NCBI GenBank assembly: GCA_035512575.1 | Contig: DATKDT010000019.1 | Location: 1 to 45,859 of the forward strand | Origin: JALYRV01 sp035512575 | GTDB lineage: Bacteria; Acidobacteriota; Vicinamibacteria; Vicinamibacterales; SCN-69-37 | Reading direction: 5' to 3' | Length of the DNA stretch: 45,859 bases | Shown: positions 30,881-38,053 of the stretch, piece after piece | Layout: every line of letters begins with the position of its first letter | Numbering within the stretch: the first letter of the stretch is position 1 | The notes under the pieces: model-generated | Databases searched by the model: none | What the model was told of the DNA's origin: nothing | The model's input: only the letters and a program-made list of their open reading frames with translations | Made by a program: the position numbers and the translations under genes

Positions 30881-32710
30881 ATGCCTAGTCGGCGTCCGGT
30901 GCGCGTAGCGAATCCTCTCCGTCGAAACATCGCGATCATCGCGCACGTCGACCACGGCAAGACCACCCTCGTCGACGCGCTCTTTCAGCAGAGCGGCATC
31001 TACCGCTCGAACGAGCGCGTCGCCGATCGGGCCATGGACAGCAACGAGCTCGAGCGGGAGCGCGGCATCACGATTCTCGCCAAGAACACGGCCGTCCACT
31101 ACGGCGATCACCTGATCAACATCGTCGACACGCCGGGCCACGCCGACTTCGGAGGCGAGGTGGAGCGCGTGCTGTCGATGGTCGACGGCGTCATGCTGCT
31201 CGTCGACGCCTCGGAAGGGCCGCTGCCGCAGACGCGGTTCGTGCTCGGCAAGGCGCTCGAGCGGCGGCTCACGCCCATCGTCGTCATCAACAAGATCGAC
31301 CGGCAGGACGCGCGGCCGCGGGCGGTCGTCAACGAGGTGTTCGACCTGTTCATCGATCTGGACGCGACCGAGGATCTGCTCGACTTCCCCATCCTGTATG
31401 CCGTGGCGCGCGACGGCATCGCGAGCACATCGCTCGAGGAGAAGGGCACGTCGCTCAAGCCGCTGTTCGATACCATCATCGAGCGCATTCCGCCGCCGAT
31501 GGGCGATCCGGACGGCAAGCTGCAGATGCTGGTGGCGAACCTCGACGCCAGCGACTATCTGGGCCGCCTCGCGATCGGGCGCATCTTCAACGGCCGCGTG
31601 AAAGTGGGCGACCAGATTTCGGTGTGCAAACTCGACGGCACGGCGCAGGTGACCAAGGTCACGAAGCTGTTTTCCTTCGAGGGGCTGAAGCGCATCGACA
31701 CGATGGAGGCCGCCGCGGGCGACATCGTGTGTCTCGCCGGCATCGAGGGGATTATGATCGGCGAGACGATCTCGTCGGCGGTCGATCCGGAGCCGCTCAA
31801 CGCCATCGCGATTGACGAGCCCACGGTGTCGATGATCTTCGGCGTCAACACGTCGCCCATGGCGGGCCGCGAAGGCCAGTACGTCACCTCACGCCAGCTG
31901 AAGGATCGGCTCGATCGCGAGCTGGTGGGCAACGTCTCGATTCGCGTCGAGCCGACCGAGTCACCCGAGCAGTTCAAAGTGCTCGGCCGCGGCGAGCTGC
32001 AGCTGTCGATCCTGCTCGAGATGATGCGGCGCGAAGGCTTCGAGATGCAGGTGTCGCGTCCCGAGATCGTGACGCGCGAGATCAACGGCCAGAAGGTGGA
32101 ACCGGTCGAAGAGCTCATCATCGACGTCGCGGAAGATTTTCAGGGCGTGGTCATCGCGCAGATCGGCATCCGCAAGGGCGTCATGACGAAGATGGTGAAC
32201 CACGGATCGGGCCGCACGCGCCTGGAGTTCCGCATTCCGGCGCGCGGGCTGATCGGCTTTCGATCGCAGCTGCTCGCCGAAACGCGCGGCACCGGCATCA
32301 TGCACCACCGGTTCCTCGGCTGGGAGCCGTGGCACGGCGACATTCCGGCGCGCGCCACCGGCGCGCTCGTCTCGGATCGAACGGGCCCCGCCACCGCGTA
32401 CGCCATCTCGGCGATGCAGGAGCGCGGCGAGATTTTCATCGACCCGACCACCGAGGTGTACGAAGGGATGATCGTCGGCGAGAACAGCCGAACGAACGAT
32501 CTCGACGTCAATATCTGCAGGGAAAAGAAGCAGACGAACATGCGCGCGTCGAGCGCCGACGAGGCCGTGCGGATCATTCCGCCGCGCAAGCTGAATCTCG
32601 AGCAGGCGCTCGAGTTCATCAGCGACGACGAGCTGGTGGAAATTACGCCAAAGAACCTGCGCCTGCGCAAGCGGGTGCTGGCCGCCAACCAGCGGCCGAA
32701 GAGGAACTAG
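30881..32710 (+). CDS. typA: Ribosome-associated GTPase TypA/BipA
   Basis: A translational GTPase of 609 residues, the normal length, involved in 50S assembly and stress adaptation. The G motifs are G1 AHVDHGKTTL (21-30), the switch RGITILAKN, G3 DTPGHADFGGEVERVL and G4 NKIDRQDARP, followed by the EF-G-like domains and the BipA C-terminal domain (GRTRLEFRIPARGLIGFR, GTGIMHHRFLGWEPWHGDIP, NICREKKQTNMRAS). A TAAACT hexamer at 30869-30874 is only 6 nt before the ATG and there is no Shine-Dalgarno. The gene overlaps no neighbour and is followed after 3 nt by the FKBP gene. Confidence 0.97.
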   Translation: MPSRRPVRVANPLRRNIAIIAHVDHGKTTLVDALFQQSGIYRSNERVADRAMDSNELERERGITILAKNTAVHYGDHLINIVDTPGHADFGGEVERVLSMVDGVMLLVDASEGPLPQTRFVLGKALERRLTPIVVINKIDRQDARPRAVVNEVFDLFIDLDATEDLLDFPILYAVARDGIASTSLEEKGTSLKPLFDTIIERIPPPMGDPDGKLQMLVANLDASDYLGRLAIGRIFNGRVKVGDQISVCKLDGTAQVTKVTKLFSFEGLKRIDTMEAAAGDIVCLAGIEGIMIGETISSAVDPEPLNAIAIDEPTVSMIFGVNTSPMAGREGQYVTSRQLKDRLDRELVGNVSIRVEPTESPEQFKVLGRGELQLSILLEMMRREGFEMQVSRPEIVTREINGQKVEPVEELIIDVAEDFQGVVIAQIGIRKGVMTKMVNHGSGRTRLEFRIPARGLIGFRSQLLAETRGTGIMHHRFLGWEPWHGDIPARATGALVSDRTGPATAYAISAMQERGEIFIDPTTEVYEGMIVGENSRTNDLDVNICREKKQTNMRASSADEAVRIIPPRKLNLEQALEFISDDELVEITPKNLRLRKRVLAANQRPKRN

Positions 32711-32713
32711 ATC

Positions 32714-33181
32714 ATGATGACGCTGACACAGATCTCGCGCGGCCTGCTGGCCGCCTGCATCACCGCCGGCGCAGTGTCGTGCAACGGCACCGACACGCCC
32801 ACCTCGCCGGTCGTCTTCGTCGGCCCGGCCAACCTGGTCGTCACCGACGTGCGCGTCGGCGACGGCGCGGTGCTGGCCGCCGGCCAGACCGCGACGGTGC
32901 ACTACGGGCTGTGGCTGTACGACCCGAGCGGCACCGACTCGAAGGGCGTCTTCCTGCAGGACTCGCGGCTGACGGCGTCGGCCATCACGGGCTTCCAGAT
33001 CAAGATCGCGACGGGATCGGTGATTCAGGGATGGGTCGACGGGCTGCCCGGCATGCGAGTCGGCGGACTGCGCCGCCTGATCATCCCGCCGTCGCTCGCG
33101 TACGGATCGACCGGCAACGGGCAGATTCCGCCCAACGCCTGGCTCGTGTTCGACGTGGACCTGCTCGCCGTCGCGGACTGA
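32714..33181 (+). CDS. FKBP-type peptidyl-prolyl isomerase lipoprotein
   Basis: A 155-residue protein with a lipoprotein signal (LLAACITAGAVSCNG, with Cys after AVS) and an FKBP domain: VRVGDGAVLAAGQTATVHYGLWLYD, then FQIKIATGSVIQGWVDGLPGMRVGGLRRLIIPPSLAYG, then IPPNAWLVFDVDLLAV. These match the FK506-binding pocket residues (VIxGW, IPPxLAYG, IPPNxxLxFxVxL). It would be a periplasmic, membrane-anchored folding catalyst. It lies 3 nt after typA, probably co-transcribed, and converges with the desaturase gene. Confidence 0.92.
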   Translation: MMTLTQISRGLLAACITAGAVSCNGTDTPTSPVVFVGPANLVVTDVRVGDGAVLAAGQTATVHYGLWLYDPSGTDSKGVFLQDSRLTASAITGFQIKIATGSVIQGWVDGLPGMRVGGLRRLIIPPSLAYGSTGNGQIPPNAWLVFDVDLLAVAD

Positions 33182-33184
33182 CGC

Positions 33185-34186
33185 TCAGGACAGCTCGATG
33201 CGCGGACTGACGGCCCTCGACGCGGGCTCGCCGGCGTGCCAGTTGGTGTGCGGCGCGCGGTTCTCCACGATCCAGCCGTACACCAGCTTCCCGTAGGTCA
33301 TCCACCGCATGCCCTTCGACACGTAGAACGGCTTCAGCGCCTCCTGCACCTTCGGCAGCCGGTAAAACGGCACGCCCGGAAAGTAGTGGTGCTCGAGGTG
33401 GTAGTTCGAGTTGATGAACAGAAAATCCCAGAACCAGTGGCCGCGCATCAGCGTGCCCCACTGCGCCGGGTCGTCGGGGTTGATGTCGTAGTGCTGCCCG
33501 AGCCGGTTGAGCGTGAACGCCACCGGAAACACGAAGAACACCGGCAGGATGTGCGCGCGCGCGGCCGCGCCCGCCCCGAACGCCCACCAGAGCGCCGCCA
33601 TCGCGCTCAGATGAAAGCCCACCGACAGCAGGCGCTCGCGCCGGATACGCTGCTGCAGCTCAGGCTCGTAGGTGGCCGACTCGCGCTTCGCGGCGCGGAA
33701 ATAGATCGGGAAGAGCACCGGCGTCGCGTACAGCAGCTTGTACCAGCGCGCGTTGATCTTCGGCGACAGATGATGCCGCTTCGGATCGTCTTCCTCCGAG
33801 CCGAGCTCGGCGTGATGATCGAGGTGCCAGCGCGAGAACTGGCTCGCCGACAGGCCGCTTAGCGTGGCGTACAGCAGTCCGAGCACGCGCTCCAGCACGG
33901 GCCGCCGCTGCCGGAAGATCGCGTGATGCACCACTTCGTGCAGCAGCACCGAGAAATTGAACACGGTGAAGCCCTGCACGATCGCCAGCGGGATCCAGAT
34001 CAGCGGGGTCGTGAAGCGGATCAGCCCCCAGGTGCACAGGCCGAGGATCGCGAACTGGCGCGCCGCCACCAGGAAATGCCGCGCAGGCGTCTTCTCGTGC
34101 AGCTCGCGCATCTGCTCACGCGAGATGGCACGGCCGAGGTCGGCACGCAGCTCAGCCGCGTGCGCCGAGTAGTAATGGTTGCCCAC
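33185..34186 (-). CDS. Membrane fatty acid desaturase
   Basis: An integral-membrane di-iron enzyme of 333 residues. The three histidine boxes are HEVVHHAIF, HLDHHAELG and HLEHHYFPG, with hydrophobic pairs around residues 45-80 and 180-220. The C-terminal HLEHH followed by FPGVPFYRLPKVQEAL is typical of the fatty acid desaturase/ketolase superfamily. It may introduce double bonds into membrane acyl chains; carotenoid or other substrates are not excluded. The GTG at 34186 sits 9 nt after a TAAACT -10-like element. Confidence 0.88.
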   Translation of the reverse strand: MGNHYYSAHAAELRADLGRAISREQMRELHEKTPARHFLVAARQFAILGLCTWGLIRFTTPLIWIPLAIVQGFTVFNFSVLLHEVVHHAIFRQRRPVLERVLGLLYATLSGLSASQFSRWHLDHHAELGSEEDDPKRHHLSPKINARWYKLLYATPVLFPIYFRAAKRESATYEPELQQRIRRERLLSVGFHLSAMAALWWAFGAGAAARAHILPVFFVFPVAFTLNRLGQHYDINPDDPAQWGTLMRGHWFWDFLFINSNYHLEHHYFPGVPFYRLPKVQEALKPFYVSKGMRWMTYGKLVYGWIVENRAPHTNWHAGEPASRAVSPRIELS

Positions 34187-34195
34187 GGTAGATCT

Positions 34196-34201
34196 AGTTT
34201 A
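34196..34201 (-). promoter_or_regulatory. -10 element of the desaturase gene
   Basis: TAAACT on the minus strand ends 9 nt before the GTG start and no Shine-Dalgarno is present. The upstream -35 position falls inside the ATCAAC-type repeat tract. Confidence 0.45.
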
Positions 34202-34210
34202 CGGGAATTT

Positions 34211-34233
34211 GTTGATCTGTTGATTTGTTGATT
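34211..34233. repeat. 8-nt tandem words (GTTGATCT, GTTGATTT, GTTGATT)
   Basis: Three near-identical units in tandem with an 8-nt step, placed 4 nt from the stop codon of the DMT transporter gene and just upstream of the desaturase promoter. The AT-rich composition contrasts with both neighbours. It is one of the short-word tracts seen at several gene ends in this window, here without an inverted arm. Confidence 0.75.
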
Positions 34234-34237
34234 GAGC

Positions 34238-35173
34238 TCAGCGCGGGCCCGGGGACACCAGCGGCAGCCGAAGCCGCGTGAGCGCCACGCCGCCGAGGAC
34301 CAGGGCGGCGCCGGCGATTTTCTGCGCGGTCAGCGGCTCGCCCAGCCACAGCGCCGCCACGCTCATCGCGGAGATCGGCACCAGGTTCGAGTAGATCGAC
34401 GTGCGCGCCATGCCAATCTTCTGCACGGCGGCGTACCAGATCAGGTACGCCAGGCACAGCGCGAAGAGCGACGAGAAGATCAGCGCCCACCACGTCCACG
34501 CGCTCACGCCCGCCCAGTTCACGGCAGCCATCTGCGGAATGGTGACCAGCACGTAGGGAATCGCGCCCATGGCCATCGACGTCCCGGTGACGAACAGCGG
34601 CGAATGGCGCTGCAGCAGCGACGACGCGCCCACGGTGTAGGTGGTCCAGCAGGCGACCGACGCCAGGATCATGAGATCGCCGGTGAGCGTGGCGCCGCCG
34701 ATCCCGGCCCCCATGCCCACCACGATCCAGATGCCCACGGCCGACACGGCCGCGCCGAGCCAGTGCATCCACGACACGCGCTCCTTGCCGAGCGCCGCGC
34801 TCACAATCGCGATGCACACCGGCGTGGCGCCGATGATGAGCGAGCTGTTGGCCACGCTGGTGCGCGCGACGCCGCCGACGAACGACAGCTGGTAGGCGAA
34901 GTGGCCGACGAGGCCGAGGCCGGCCAGCGCGAGAATGTCGCGCCGCGACAGCGGCTCGTGCGTGAAGAGGAACCGCGGTGGCCTGGCGCCCTTCTTCGCG
35001 TGGCCGAAGGTCCACGTGATCGCCATGGCGAACACGATCGACGCCAGCACCATGCGCAGCGCGTTGAACGGCTGCGGCGGGATCTCCTGGAACGCGACCT
35101 TCAGGACGCTGTAGTTCGCGCCCCAGATGACGACCATGGCGACCAGCGCGAGATCGACGCGGGACAGTTTCAT
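34238..35173 (-). CDS. EamA-family (DMT superfamily) transporter
   Basis: A 311-residue inner-membrane protein with ten predicted helices arranged as two EamA repeats. The first starts LALVAMVVIWGANYSVLKVAFQEIPP and the second ASVACWTTYTVGASSLLQRHSP. Conserved features are the Trp-Gly-Ala-Asn of the first helix and the C-terminal GEPLTAQKIAGAALVLGGVAL. Such transporters export amino acids or other metabolites; the substrate cannot be told from the sequence. The gene is separated from the atp genes by a terminator. Confidence 0.9.
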   Translation of the reverse strand: MKLSRVDLALVAMVVIWGANYSVLKVAFQEIPPQPFNALRMVLASIVFAMAITWTFGHAKKGARPPRFLFTHEPLSRRDILALAGLGLVGHFAYQLSFVGGVARTSVANSSLIIGATPVCIAIVSAALGKERVSWMHWLGAAVSAVGIWIVVGMGAGIGGATLTGDLMILASVACWTTYTVGASSLLQRHSPLFVTGTSMAMGAIPYVLVTIPQMAAVNWAGVSAWTWWALIFSSLFALCLAYLIWYAAVQKIGMARTSIYSNLVPISAMSVAALWLGEPLTAQKIAGAALVLGGVALTRLRLPLVSPGPR

Positions 35174-35211
35174 TGTCGGAATGACGACTGCACGATTCCG
35201 GTGCGATTAAA

Positions 35212-35252
35212 CGAAAAAGAGCCTTTCCGCCGAAGGTGCGCTGCGGAAAGGC
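35212..35252 (-). terminator. Rho-independent terminator of the atp operon
   Basis: On the minus strand a 10-bp stem GCCTTTCCGC/GCGGAAAGGC (35243-35252 with 35221-35230), with a 12-nt loop, is followed by a T-rich run (35212-35220). It lies about 20 nt after the atpE stop, ending the operon before the DMT transporter gene. Confidence 0.92.
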
Positions 35253-35271
35253 CCGGAGACGTCCGCCGCGC

Positions 35272-35625
35272 CTACGGTGCGGGCGCGAACGGCTTGAGGA
35301 AGAACAGGATCAGCGAGATCAGCAGCACGTAGATGACCAGCGACTCGATGAGGACGAGGCCGAGAATCATCGCGCCGCGGATTTCGCCGGCCGCGCTCGG
35401 GTTGCGCGCGAGGCCTTCCGCCGCCGCCGCCGTCGCGCGGCCCTGGCCGAGCGCGCCGCCGAACGCCGCGATGCCCAGCGCGAAGCCGGCCGTGATGATC
35501 GACCATACCTGCCAGCCCATGCCGCCGCCGGCCGCGGCCGTCTGGCCGTCCTGCGCGAAGACCGGCGCCGCTACGGCCACCATGGCCACCATCAACCCCA
35601 TCGTCGTAAAGAATCGCTTGCTCAC
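35272..35625 (-). CDS. atpE: ATP synthase F0 subunit c with N-terminal signal-like extension
   Basis: The rotor-ring proteolipid. The two-helix hairpin is clear: helix 1 IITAGFALGIAAFGGALGQG, loop ARNPSAAGEIR, helix 2 MILGLVLIESLVIYVLLISLILFF with the ion-carrying carboxylate in LIES. The polar loop and GLIES-like site look like a proton type. The protein is 117 residues, longer than the usual 75-90, because of a leader (MSKRFFTTMGLMVAMVAVAAPVFAQ) that resembles a cleavable signal peptide. AGGAGG lies 5 nt before the GTG. Confidence 0.95.
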   Translation of the reverse strand: MSKRFFTTMGLMVAMVAVAAPVFAQDGQTAAAGGGMGWQVWSIITAGFALGIAAFGGALGQGRATAAAAEGLARNPSAAGEIRGAMILGLVLIESLVIYVLLISLILFFLKPFAPAP

Positions 35626-35664
35626 CCTAACCTCCTAAAGAATCAAATCAAGAAGAACGAAAGT

Positions 35665-36501
35665 CTATGCCGCGGCGGCCACGTGCCCGCGGCCGACGTC
35701 CACGCGGTCGTCGTGCTCCACGTCGTGTCCCTCGTGCTCGTCGTGGTGGTCGTGATGCTCAACGGCCACCGCGCCCGCCAGGTAAATCGTCGTCAGCAGC
35801 ACGAAGATGAACGCCTGCAGTCCGCCCGTGATGATGCCGAGCAGCATCATCGGCAGCGGCACGAGCCACGGAATGATCAGGAAGAGAATCGCGATGACGA
35901 GCTCTTCGCCGAACACGTTGCCGAACAGACGGAGCGAGAGCGACATCACGCGCGAGAGATGGCTGATGATCTCGATTGGCAGCATGATGGGCGCCATCCA
36001 CACCGGAACCCCGGGCGGCGCGGCAAAGTGCTTTAGATAAGAGCCGACGCCCTGCACGCGGAACCCCTGATAGTGGTAGTAGACCCACACGGTGAGCGCG
36101 CAGCCCGCGGTCACGTTCAGGTTGCTCGTCGGCGCCATCAGCCCCGGCACCAGGCCGGCGTAGTTGGCCGTGAGGATGAAGATGCCGATCGAGAAGATCA
36201 GCGGCAGATAGCGGGCGCCCTTGCCGGGCATCCACTCGTTGAGCACGCCGCTCATGGCCGTCAGGCCGTCTTCCATCAGGATCTGCAGCTTGCCGGGATT
36301 CTCGACGCTCAGCCGCGACCGCACGAGGAGCGACAGCGCCGTCAGGGCCAGGACGATCAGCATCGTCATGACCATGTAGTCGGGGATCAGATACGGCTTC
36401 GCGGGCGACGTATGGACGCCGAACCGGGCGAAAATCGGACCCAGCACGGGCGCGAGCGCGGCGTTGACCCACTCGACAATGAGAAGCGTGTGATGAGGCA
36501 T
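35665..36501 (-). CDS. atpB: ATP synthase F0 subunit a with His-rich C-terminal tail
   Basis: The stator channel subunit of 278 residues. The conserved proton-path region is seen in LRLFGNVFGEELVIAIL, with the essential arginine in SLRLFGN, and in GGLQAFIFVLLTTIYLAGAV. After the last helix there is an unusual tail of about 35 residues rich in His, Asp and Glu (EHHDHHDEHEGHDVEHDD). The ATG follows the atpI stop directly (TAAATG). Subunit b and the F1 genes are not next to it. Confidence 0.95.
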   Translation of the reverse strand: MPHHTLLIVEWVNAALAPVLGPIFARFGVHTSPAKPYLIPDYMVMTMLIVLALTALSLLVRSRLSVENPGKLQILMEDGLTAMSGVLNEWMPGKGARYLPLIFSIGIFILTANYAGLVPGLMAPTSNLNVTAGCALTVWVYYHYQGFRVQGVGSYLKHFAAPPGVPVWMAPIMLPIEIISHLSRVMSLSLRLFGNVFGEELVIAILFLIIPWLVPLPMMLLGIITGGLQAFIFVLLTTIYLAGAVAVEHHDHHDEHEGHDVEHDDRVDVGRGHVAAAA

Positions 36502-36867
36502 TTATTCGTGATGCGCGGTGGCGGCTTCGACCGCAATGGCTGCCGCAATCGAGGACGCGCCCACCAGCAGCCCTATCGGGTGCAGGCGCAAACGCGCAAT
36601 CATAACGTACGCGGCAAAAGCCAGTAAAGCGTACCGGACGACAATAAGGCCGAGGGCCGACCCGCGTCCCGCCTGCCCCGCCGCGGGATCGGCCATGCGC
36701 GCGGTACCCCGCGTGAGCATCAGAAAACTCATGAGGGCCAGCGCGGCGCCGCCGACCACCCCCACCGCCGCATTGACGCCGCCGGCGACCAGCGCCGCCG
36801 CGGTGAACACCGCCGAGATGACGAGGGCCCGGCGCGCCACGCGGGCGAGCATCGCGTCGGGCGTCAC
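36502..36867 (-). CDS. atpI: ATP synthase subunit I-like membrane protein
   Basis: A 121-residue protein with four hydrophobic segments (ALVISAVFTAAALVAGGVNAAVG, VVGGAALALMSFLML, LGLIVVRYALLAFAAYVMI, IGLLVGASSIAAAIAV), matching the UncI/AtpI layout. AtpI helps assemble the c-ring. Sequence similarity in this family is weak, so position between atpZ and atpB supports the call. The GTG overlaps the atpZ stop as GTGA. Confidence 0.82.
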   Translation of the reverse strand: MTPDAMLARVARRALVISAVFTAAALVAGGVNAAVGVVGGAALALMSFLMLTRGTARMADPAAGQAGRGSALGLIVVRYALLAFAAYVMIARLRLHPIGLLVGASSIAAAIAVEAATAHHE

Positions 36868-37091
36868 TTCAGGGTCTTCGAGGCACGGACGACATTGAGG
36901 ATGCCCGCCACCACGCCCATCGCGAAGCCGATCAGGAAGAAGACCTTCTCGAAGCCGAAGAGCCGGTCGAGGCCGTAGCCGGCCAGCGTGCCGAGCGCGA
37001 CGGCCAGCACGAAAGAAAACCCGACCGTACTGAGGGCTCCAATCGTCCGAATAGTGTTGATGCGCTCGCGTCTGTCCTGGTTGTCGGCCAC
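36864..37091 (-). CDS. atpZ: AtpZ-like F0 accessory protein
   Basis: A 75-residue protein with two hydrophobic helices (TVGFSFVLAVALGTLAGYGLDRL and VFFLIGFAMGVVAGILNVVRA). The GYGLDRLFG-x-IGFxxGxxAG pattern is that of AtpZ/F0F1 ATPase accessory proteins found at the head of many atp operons, implicated in divalent-ion transport or in c-ring assembly. GTG 37091 is preceded by TAAGCT on the minus strand at 10 nt, with no Shine-Dalgarno. Confidence 0.85.
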   Translation of the reverse strand: MADNQDRRERINTIRTIGALSTVGFSFVLAVALGTLAGYGLDRLFGFEKVFFLIGFAMGVVAGILNVVRASKTLK

Positions 37092-37101
37092 GGCAGAGGC
37101 C

Positions 37102-37107
37102 AGCTTA
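37102..37107 (-). promoter_or_regulatory. -10 element of the atpZ-I-B-E operon
   Basis: TAAGCT on the minus strand ends 10 nt before the atpZ GTG. No Shine-Dalgarno is visible, so the atp transcript may be leaderless. It lies in a 56-nt divergent gap shared with the first VWA gene. Confidence 0.4.
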
Positions 37108-37114
37108 CCGCAGG

Positions 37115-37120
37115 TATACT
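37115..37120 (+). promoter_or_regulatory. -10 element of the VWA gene pair
   Basis: TATACT lies 27 nt before the GTG at 37148. Unlike the leaderless cases, this gene has AGGAGG (37136-37141) at 6-nt spacing. No strong -35 is visible. Confidence 0.5.
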
Positions 37121-37147
37121 CGCAGAAGGCGCCTCAGGAGGCACACC

Positions 37148-38053
37148 GTGTTTGCACGAGCTTACGTCACGAAGATTCTCGCCGCCGCGGCCGTGCTGGC
37201 CGCTGCCGCCGTGGGCATGCAGGCCGCCGGGCAGGCGCGGGAGGGGCGCGTCTACATCAGCGTGACCGACGGCGACGGCAACGTGCTGCCGATCACCGCC
37301 GCCGACGTGGCCGTCACCGAGGACGGCCGCTCGCGCGAGGTCCTGCGCGTCGACAAGGCCTCGGGGCCGCTGCAGATCGCGCTGCTCGTCGACGACAGCC
37401 AGGCCGCGACCGCCGCCATCAACGATCTGCGCAGGGGGCTCAATCAGTTCGTCGCGAAGGTGCTGGCGGCGAACACCGACTCGCAGATCGCGATCATCTC
37501 GTTCGGCGAGCGGCCGACGCTGCTTACCGATTACACGAACAGCCGCGCGCAGCTCGAGCGCGGCATCAACCGCATCTTCGCGCGCCCGGGGTCGGGCGCC
37601 TACATGCTCGAGGCCATCATCAGCGCGGCGCGCGGCGTGCAGAAGCGCGAGGCCGAGCGCGCGCACATCGTGGTGGTCGGCACCGAGGGCGTGGAGTTCA
37701 GCAACGACCACTACGACCGCGTGCTCGATCAGCTCGCCGAGAGCGGCGCGACGCTGTGGGCCCTGACGCTCACGGCGGGGCCGCGCGCCGACGACACCGA
37801 CGAGGTGCGCAACCGCAGCGTCGTGCTGGGCCGCGGCACGACAAAGACGGGCGGGCGGCAGGATCAGGTGCTCGCCAATTCGGCGGTGCCGATGGCGCTC
37901 GATCGCGTCGCCGACGCGATCTTCAATCAGTACGTGGTGACGTTCGGCCGGCCCGACGCGCTGGTGCCGCCCGAGACGATCGGGGTCAAGGTCACGAAGC
38001 CGGGCGCGCGGGTGCTCGCACCGGAGTTCGCGCCGCGCGCCAGGAAGCAATGA
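37148..38053 (+). CDS. VWA-like secreted protein (degenerate MIDAS)
   Basis: A 301-residue protein with a signal peptide (AAAAVLAAAAVGMQAAGQA) and an acidobacterial VWFA-related layout: a short N-terminal strand domain (VYISVTDGDGNVLPITAADVAVTEDGRSREVLRV), then a von Willebrand A fold. The metal site DxSxS reads D-D-S-Q-A, so the last serine is lost and metal binding is doubtful. Later strands (QIAIISFGERPTLLTDYT, HIVVVGTEGVEFSNDHYDRVLDQLAESGATLWALTL) fit the A-domain. It overlaps the next VWA gene by ATGA. The partner is unknown. Confidence 0.85.
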   Translation: MFARAYVTKILAAAAVLAAAAVGMQAAGQAREGRVYISVTDGDGNVLPITAADVAVTEDGRSREVLRVDKASGPLQIALLVDDSQAATAAINDLRRGLNQFVAKVLAANTDSQIAIISFGERPTLLTDYTNSRAQLERGINRIFARPGSGAYMLEAIISAARGVQKREAERAHIVVVGTEGVEFSNDHYDRVLDQLAESGATLWALTLTAGPRADDTDEVRNRSVVLGRGTTKTGGRQDQVLANSAVPMALDRVADAIFNQYVVTFGRPDALVPPETIGVKVTKPGARVLAPEFAPRARKQ

